A stretch of DNA of 12,000 nt from an uncultured bacterium (GTDB lineage: Bacteria > Hydrogenedentota > Hydrogenedentia > Hydrogenedentales > SLHB01): contig CALEZK010000606.1 of assembly GCA_937928585.1 (NCBI GenBank), positions 1-12,000 of the forward strand, written 5' to 3'. This document shows positions 8,216-12,000 of the stretch, piece after piece. Made by a program: the position numbers and the translations under genes. Position 1 is the stretch's first letter. The number at the start of each line of letters is the position of its first letter. The notes beneath the pieces are model-generated. The model did no database searches. It worked only from the letters and a program-made list of their open reading frames with translations, and was not told the origin of the DNA.

Positions 8216-8337
8216 CGATCCGTTTGCGTTGATTACAGTTTAAGAAACGAAATTCAGGGCAGGACCTCGGCGCTTCGAGGATGCTCGCGATACCGCCGAA
8301 CGATTGACGCGGTATCACAACGTTGGAGATCAATTTT
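8216..8337 (+). promoter_or_regulatory. flgE leader with two inverted repeats
   Basis: A 122-base non-coding stretch inside the operon. It holds CCTCG 8265-8269 with CGAGG 8276-8280 (loop 6), and a perfect 8-bp repeat GATACCGC 8289-8296 with GCGGTATC 8309-8316 (loop 12). The second ends 8 bases before the flgE ribosome binding site GGAG at 8325-8328. No T-run follows, so termination is unlikely. RNA stability, processing or control of FlgE translation are the obvious options, and none is shown. I see no convincing sigma70, sigma28 or sigma54 promoter. Confidence 0.4.
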
Positions 8338-9594
8338 ATGGGTTCAGCAATCTATGCGGGCGTAACCGGCTTACAAGTTCACCAACGCCGGTTGGACGTT
8401 ATCGCAAGCAACATCGCAAACGTGAACACGACGGGCTATCGCAGCTCGCGCATGTTGTTCCAGGACCTCTTCTCACAAACCCTTTCAGGACCGAGCGCGC
8501 CAGTGGGGCAGTTCGGCGGCGGGAATCCGATGCAGGTCGGTCTCGGCGTACGCATCGGGTCGGTCGACACAAGCTTCACGCAGGGCACGCTGCAAACGAC
8601 GGGGGTAGCATCCGATTTGGCCATTCAGGGCAACGGGTTCTTCATCCTCAGCGGGGGCAACGGCAACTTCTACACGCGTGATGGCTCCTTCGACATCAAC
8701 GCGAACGGACAACTGATTGACTCGGCAACGGGCCTCTTTGTCCAAGGCTTCCAAGCCAACGGCGCGGGCGTCATTGATCCGAACAGCCCACTGACGAACC
8801 TGACCATTCCGGTCGGCAGCACCTCCATCGTGCGTTCGACGACACTGGGCACCATGGTCGGCAATCTCGACGCGGACGCCGCCGCCGGCGATACCGTGAC
8901 CCGCACGATTCAGGTGTTCGATTCGCTCGGCACGCCGCGCGACATCGTCGTCACGTTTGAGAAAACAGCAACAACCAACGAATGGGAATGGTCGTTGTCT
9001 TCAACCGATACCGACATCAATACACTGTCTCCCAACCTGGGTACGCCCGGTACCATATTGTTTGACGCGGCAGGCAACGTCACCGCTGGTGGTATCGGGG
9101 CCGTCTCGATAACCTTCGACGCAGGCCTTCCCGCAACGCCGACGGACCCCTTCCTCTTCGACCTGAACTTTGAACAGCTCACGCAACTCTCGGACACGAG
9201 CGACGTAAACCTTCAGAATCAGGACGGATACCCGCGCGGCACGCTCGAATCGTTCAACATCGGTAACAACGGTGTGATCAACGGCGTGTTCTCGAATGGT
9301 CTCACGCAGGTCGTCGGCCAGGTGGCACTCGCCAACTTCGCGAACAACGGCGGTCTGCTACGCTACGGTGACAACCTGTTCCGCGACACGCCAAGCTCCG
9401 GCCCTGCGCAGGTGGGCCTTCCCAGTTCGGGCGGCCGTGGCACGGTATCGGGCGGCGTGCTGGAAGGCTCGAACGTGGATCTGGGCACCGAGTTCTCGAA
9501 CCTGATCGTAACCCAGCGCGGCTTCCAGGCAAACGCGCGCACCATTACCACGGCGGACACCCTGCTTCAGGAAACCGTCAATCTCGTCCGATAA
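8338..9594 (+). CDS. flgE: Flagellar hook protein FlgE
   Basis: FlgE polymerises into the hook, the universal joint of the flagellum. 418 residues. The N-terminus carries the axial-protein motif SAIYAGVTGLQVHQRRLDVI followed by ASNIANVNTTGYRSSR (ANVNTTGY at 27-34). Next comes LAIQGNGFFIL (GNGFF 98-102) and the variable exposed domains, rich in Thr, Asp and Gly. The C-terminus has EGSNVDLGTEFSNLIVTQRGF and NARTITTADTLLQETVNLV, the conserved packing helix. The ATG at 8338 is preferred: GGAG at 8325-8328 lies 9 bases upstream and the protein starts where axial proteins normally do. An in-frame TTG at 8323 would overlap that site. No cysteine is present, so the Lys-Cys (lysinoalanine) cross-links of spirochete hooks cannot form. 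It is the last gene of the transcript. Confidence 0.96.
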   Translation: MGSAIYAGVTGLQVHQRRLDVIASNIANVNTTGYRSSRMLFQDLFSQTLSGPSAPVGQFGGGNPMQVGLGVRIGSVDTSFTQGTLQTTGVASDLAIQGNGFFILSGGNGNFYTRDGSFDINANGQLIDSATGLFVQGFQANGAGVIDPNSPLTNLTIPVGSTSIVRSTTLGTMVGNLDADAAAGDTVTRTIQVFDSLGTPRDIVVTFEKTATTNEWEWSLSSTDTDINTLSPNLGTPGTILFDAAGNVTAGGIGAVSITFDAGLPATPTDPFLFDLNFEQLTQLSDTSDVNLQNQDGYPRGTLESFNIGNNGVINGVFSNGLTQVVGQVALANFANNGGLLRYGDNLFRDTPSSGPAQVGLPSSGGRGTVSGGVLEGSNVDLGTEFSNLIVTQRGFQANARTITTADTLLQETVNLVR

Positions 9595-9622
9595 CAGCCT
9601 CGGCTTAGGCCGATAAGAAGCG

Positions 9623-9661
9623 AACGGCCGGAGGGCAACCGCCCTCCGGCCGTTTTTCTTT
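9623..9661 (+). terminator. Strong intrinsic terminator after flgE
   Basis: A perfect 14-bp G+C-rich stem (9623-9636 pairing with 9641-9654, loop AACC) is followed by a T-rich run ending at 9661 (TTTTTCTTT from 9653). It lies 29 bases after the flgE stop and 9 bases from the stop of the convergent gene. The T-run is on the + side, so it mainly ends the flagellar transcript; on the - strand the sequence after the stem is not T-rich. Confidence 0.93.
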
Positions 9662-9669
9662 CAGCGTGA

Positions 9670-10443
9670 TTACGCGGGAACCCAAACTGTACGCCACGTA
9701 ATAACGCGCCAGTAGGAGAGACTCACCCAAATCTCGACGCGCGGGACGGTCAAGCAGATGCGGCCATCGGCACAGCGGAAATAGAGGTAGACGACCGCGT
9801 TATACCCCCACTGCGGATGACCCCAAAGCGGGCTGCAGTTGTAGTTGAGGTAACGATACTCCTGCGAGAGCCGCGCCCATTCCTGCCTAACGCTATAGTC
9901 GTTGTACGCAACGCTGCCGGCATCGACGCAGTAGTTTCGCGCGGCCAGATACGGGCTGGCTGCCCGCTTTGCGTCGGGCAAGAGTTCTGCGGCCTGCGCA
10001 GCCAAGGCTTTCAATTGTTCGAGTGACTGCTTCGCGCCCTCGCCAGACACCTTGGCGCCGCGTCCTGATGCCGCGGCCTTCTCTCCCAGCTTCCAGTCGG
10101 CTGCGACATCTGCTTTACCAACAGGCGCGTCAAGAACCTTGAACATGATCACGTTGAGACAGGGGCCGCCCGCGTTACAGAGCGTGATGCATCCGTCGTC
10201 AACGGAGCCGGCGATAAGCACAACGGAAGCGTTACTGACGAACTCTTCTAATTGCGCCTGGCTGATAACGCTATTCGGGATAACCTCGAAAACTTCCGTG
10301 CCCGTGACCGGCGAACCGCCAAGAAATGCATAACAACTCGTCGATGGGGACTTGAACGTACCTATCCCCACGTAGAATCGACGCGACGTTGTCTCGATAG
10401 CAGCGCCAGTTCCGCTGCACGAAGCACATTGTGTGTCGCTCAT
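9670..10443 (-). CDS. Uncharacterised cysteine-rich protein with N-terminal CxxCxGTG motif
   Basis: I do not recognise the family. 257 residues, no signal peptide and no membrane helix. It opens MSDTQCASCSGTGAA: a single CxxCxGxG unit like one repeat of the DnaJ zinc finger. Ten cysteines in all (6, 9, 37, 85, 89, 95, 172, 203, 224, 230), including a C-x3-C-x5-C cluster. An Ala/Lys-rich helical linker (about 118-165) joins an N-terminal half to an aromatic C-terminal half rich in Tyr and Trp; the last 20 residues have four tryptophans alternating with Val/Ile like beta strands. Metal binding is a fair guess, nothing more. The start at 10443 is preferred over an ATG 18 bases upstream, because GGAGG (10454-10458 on the - strand) sits 10 bases before it and the upstream ATG abuts that site. 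It converges on flgE and has its own promoter. Confidence 0.75.
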   Translation of the reverse strand: MSDTQCASCSGTGAAIETTSRRFYVGIGTFKSPSTSCYAFLGGSPVTGTEVFEVIPNSVISQAQLEEFVSNASVVLIAGSVDDGCITLCNAGGPCLNVIMFKVLDAPVGKADVAADWKLGEKAAASGRGAKVSGEGAKQSLEQLKALAAQAAELLPDAKRAASPYLAARNYCVDAGSVAYNDYSVRQEWARLSQEYRYLNYNCSPLWGHPQWGYNAVVYLYFRCADGRICLTVPRVEIWVSLSYWRVITWRTVWVPA

Positions 10444-10503
10444 CTTCAAAAATCCTCCCATTACCGCGAATCGCGGCGCCCCAAGCTTCCGGCTACCTTA
10501 TAT

Positions 10504-10533
10504 ATACTATTCTAGGATAGTAATTTATGTCAA
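10504..10533 (-). promoter_or_regulatory. Sigma70-type promoter of the cysteine-rich gene
   Basis: Reading the - strand, a perfect -35 box TTGACA (10528-10533) is followed after 18 bases by TAGTAT (10504-10509), 4 of 6 matches to the -10 consensus. It sits in an A+T-rich patch (about 10498-10560) that contrasts with the surrounding sequence. The start of transcription would be near 10497, leaving a leader of about 55 bases before the start codon at 10443. Confidence 0.65.
10505..10522. promoter_or_regulatory. Candidate operator palindrome within the promoter
   Basis: TACTATTCTAGGATAGTA is an 18-bp palindrome with 8 of 9 base pairs symmetric (one T/G mismatch around a central CTAG). It overlaps the -10 box and most of the spacer, the place where a dimeric repressor would block RNA polymerase. 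I cannot assign a regulator family, and no regulator gene is in the window. Confidence 0.45.
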
Positions 10534-10782
10534 TACACCAAACCTTTTAAAATTCTGGCTTGGGGAAAATGCGGTGTTGGTCAAGTCACAGGGAGGATAT
10601 CGATGACTTCGTAAGCCAAAGCGGTGGCGCTGCCACCGCAATCCATACAAGTCGCCCTCCGAAAACCAGGCGTTTATATGGTGCTGCCGCAGAGTCCGCT
10701 TCGGACGGCGCTACAGCTTTGACTTTCACAACGCTGCGTGCAATTCGGCAGCATGATTTCTACGCTGCACTATAGTCGTTTC
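10534..10782. other. Intergenic region with palindromes, no gene
   Basis: About 250 bases between the promoter of the cysteine-rich gene and the sulfatase stop. I find no credible gene. It holds a perfect 8-bp hairpin (10621-10628 with 10632-10639, loop GCT), a 5-bp hairpin (GTCCG 10694-10698 with CGGAC 10702-10706), and repeated GCTGC/GCAGC units at 10733-10737, 10748-10752 and 10764-10768. On the - strand the first hairpin is followed by TTT, so it could be a weak terminator for the sulfatase transcript. The palindrome density also fits a dispersed intergenic repeat. Confidence 0.35.
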
Positions 10783-12000
10783 TTAGGGCGCGCGTAGCGC
10801 CATGCGCTCGACCAGCGGATCTTTGATTGCGCGCATTTGCCCCGCAATCTTTTCGCGAAGGGAATCCCGCATCGCCGCACTTTCGGGCACGTCTATAAGA
10901 TTGCGGGTTTCACCCGGGTCCTTGGCAAGGTTGTACAACTCGTCCTTTCCCGGATTCTTAAGATCCAGCACAAGTTTCCACTCTGGTGTGCGTATCATGC
11001 GCAGGTCAGCTTCAGCCGTATGATGCATGCTGTATTCGCCGTAAAATGTATTGTCCCACGCAATGGACTTACCGAGCAGCAGCGGCGAAAAATCTCGGCC
11101 ACGAATGTCCGTGGCCGAACGTGCTACACCCGCCAATGCAAGCAGCGTCGGATACCAATCGAGATTTGTGATCGCTTGCTCGATTTTGGCTCCCGGCGCG
11201 ATATGGCCAGGCCAACGCACAATCAACGGTACCTGAAGCGAAGTATCGAACATGTTCGGCCGCTTCACGCTCGGCTGATCTTCCGATACGCCGCGTATTG
11301 CTTTCGTTATCCACGTCGCGTTGCCTTTGTGCATGAGCCCATGATGCCCAACGTTATAGCCATGATCGCTGGTGAAGATGACTATCGTGTTATCGGAAAG
11401 CTTTAGTTCGTCGAGAACCGCCAATACACGGCCCACATTGCGATCAACTCCCGACACGCTCTCAAGATAATCGCGCATGTACCCTTCTACGCGCTCGACA
11501 TCAAGATCGGGATAGTCCGGGTTGGGCACGGTGAGCTTCTTGCCTTCGTACGCAGCTTCATCTTCCGCCGCATGCGGCGGCCAGGGCCGATGCGGCGAAC
11601 GGTGATGAATCGAAAGCATAAACGGCTGTTTGTTCGCGTGGGCGCGAATGAATTCAATGCCGAGATCGGTCAGCACATCGACTGTAAGGCCCGGAACGGT
11701 CTTAGTCTCGCCTTCGATTTCCAATTCCGGATTCTCAACGGTGCTGCCACCGGAGCGAAAGCCCGCAAAGGATTGGTACCCGAAGGCGGAGGGATGAAAT
11801 CGATCGGGCAGCCCGAGATGCCATTTCCCAACGAGCCCGGTGGCGTACCCCGCGTCGCGGAGTTCGCGCACCCATGACGAGGAGTTCGGCTCTAATCCCA
11901 GTTCCTGTTCCAAAACCGGCTTGATCCAATCGGTGATGCCGACTTCGGTGCCGTATCGGCTGGATAAGAGTCCAACACGCGACGGCGAACATACTGGGGT
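10783..12000 (-). CDS. Formylglycine-dependent sulfatase (5' partial)
   Basis: An arylsulfatase-type member of the alkaline phosphatase superfamily that hydrolyses sulfate esters, often of polysaccharides. The frame is open through base 12000, so the N-terminus, with the first metal-binding aspartates and any signal peptide, lies outside. 405 residues are visible. At the edge is the modification motif CSPSRVGLLSSR; its cysteine (codon 11989-11991) would become formylglycine. Next come GYATGLVGKWHLG (second signature, Lys59 and His61 of the visible part), SPHRPW, TSDHGYNVG (metal ligands Asp202, His203) and HKGNATW (Lys215). The C-terminal part has VPLIVRWPG, DWYPTLLALAG and ELYNLAKDPGETRNL, all typical of the family. 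The substrate and subfamily cannot be set from this. No formylglycine-generating enzyme is in view. Confidence 0.95.
   Translation of the reverse strand, partial: TPVCSPSRVGLLSSRYGTEVGITDWIKPVLEQELGLEPNSSSWVRELRDAGYATGLVGKWHLGLPDRFHPSAFGYQSFAGFRSGGSTVENPELEIEGETKTVPGLTVDVLTDLGIEFIRAHANKQPFMLSIHHRSPHRPWPPHAAEDEAAYEGKKLTVPNPDYPDLDVERVEGYMRDYLESVSGVDRNVGRVLAVLDELKLSDNTIVIFTSDHGYNVGHHGLMHKGNATWITKAIRGVSEDQPSVKRPNMFDTSLQVPLIVRWPGHIAPGAKIEQAITNLDWYPTLLALAGVARSATDIRGRDFSPLLLGKSIAWDNTFYGEYSMHHTAEADLRMIRTPEWKLVLDLKNPGKDELYNLAKDPGETRNLIDVPESAAMRDSLREKIAGQMRAIKDPLVERMALRAP

Noticed and set aside
8323..8337. In-frame TTG start for flgE adding five residues.
   Set aside because: It overlaps the ribosome binding site that serves the ATG at 8338, and axial proteins start at the latter position.
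9600..9613. Small inverted repeat TCGGC-TTAG-GCCGA just before the terminator.
   Set aside because: Only 5 bp and without a T-run; the adjacent 14-bp stem explains termination.
9609..9616. GCCGATAA, an exact match to the sigma28 (FliA) -10 box, with a second CCGATAA at 9588-9594.
   Set aside because: No TAAA-type -35 box lies 15 bases upstream, the terminator stem starts 7 bases later and no + strand gene follows.
10560..10775. Plus-strand open frame of 71 residues between the cysteine-rich gene and the sulfatase.
   Set aside because: It starts at TTG without a ribosome binding site, shows no domain and runs through hairpins; more likely non-coding repeat-like DNA.
10837..11406. Plus-strand open frame of about 190 residues opposite the sulfatase.
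   Set aside because: The minus-strand sulfatase carries all family motifs across this region; the opposite frame has low-likelihood composition and no start signals.
1..12000. CRISPR arrays, tRNA or rRNA genes, insertion sequences.
   Set aside because: No regularly spaced direct repeats, RNA gene signatures, transposase motifs or terminal repeats were seen on reading both strands.

Overview
The window (12 kb, G+C roughly in the high fifties by eye) holds the middle part of a large flagellar operon on the + strand (1-9594). A strong terminator follows it (9623-9661). Two unrelated genes then lie on the - strand: an uncharacterised cysteine-rich protein (9670-10443) and a formylglycine-type sulfatase that runs off the right edge (10783-12000).

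The flagellar block is fliF (5' end missing), fliG, fliH, fliI, fliJ, a MotE/YlxF-like gene, fliK, flgD, a small 'flagellar operon protein' of the TIGR02530 type, and flgE. Genes up to the MotE/YlxF-like gene are packed with gaps of 3-16 bases or a 4-base overlap. Wider leaders with inverted repeats precede fliK (161 bases) and flgE (122 bases). The products form a coherent set: MS ring (FliF), rotor switch (FliG), the export ATPase with its regulator and stalk (FliI, FliH, FliJ), a probable stator or motor accessory (MotE/YlxF-like), the hook-length ruler (FliK), the hook cap (FlgD) and the hook (FlgE). It is the part of the cluster that makes the basal body and then the hook. The order fliF-G-H-I-J-(ylxF)-fliK-flgD-(TIGR02530)-flgE is the Bacillus/Clostridium-type order, which also occurs outside Firmicutes.

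The organism cannot be fixed from the sequence. High G+C, frequent GTG/TTG starts, a sulfatase next to the flagellar genes and the operon layout fit a deep-branching, probably environmental bacterium such as Hydrogenedentota or a Planctomycetota/Verrucomicrobiota relative. That is a low-confidence inference. The flagellar genes give no sign of frameshift or recent transfer.

The least explained part is 9670-10782. A 257-residue protein of unknown family starts with a CxxCxGTG motif and carries ten cysteines. It has a clear promoter in an A+T-rich patch, and a near-perfect 18-bp palindrome overlaps the -10 box and the -10/-35 spacer. Between this promoter and the sulfatase lies a non-coding stretch rich in small palindromes that could be a dispersed repeat. 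I see no convincing new multi-gene system here. The best leads are this regulated unknown gene and the overlapping start codons of fliK.
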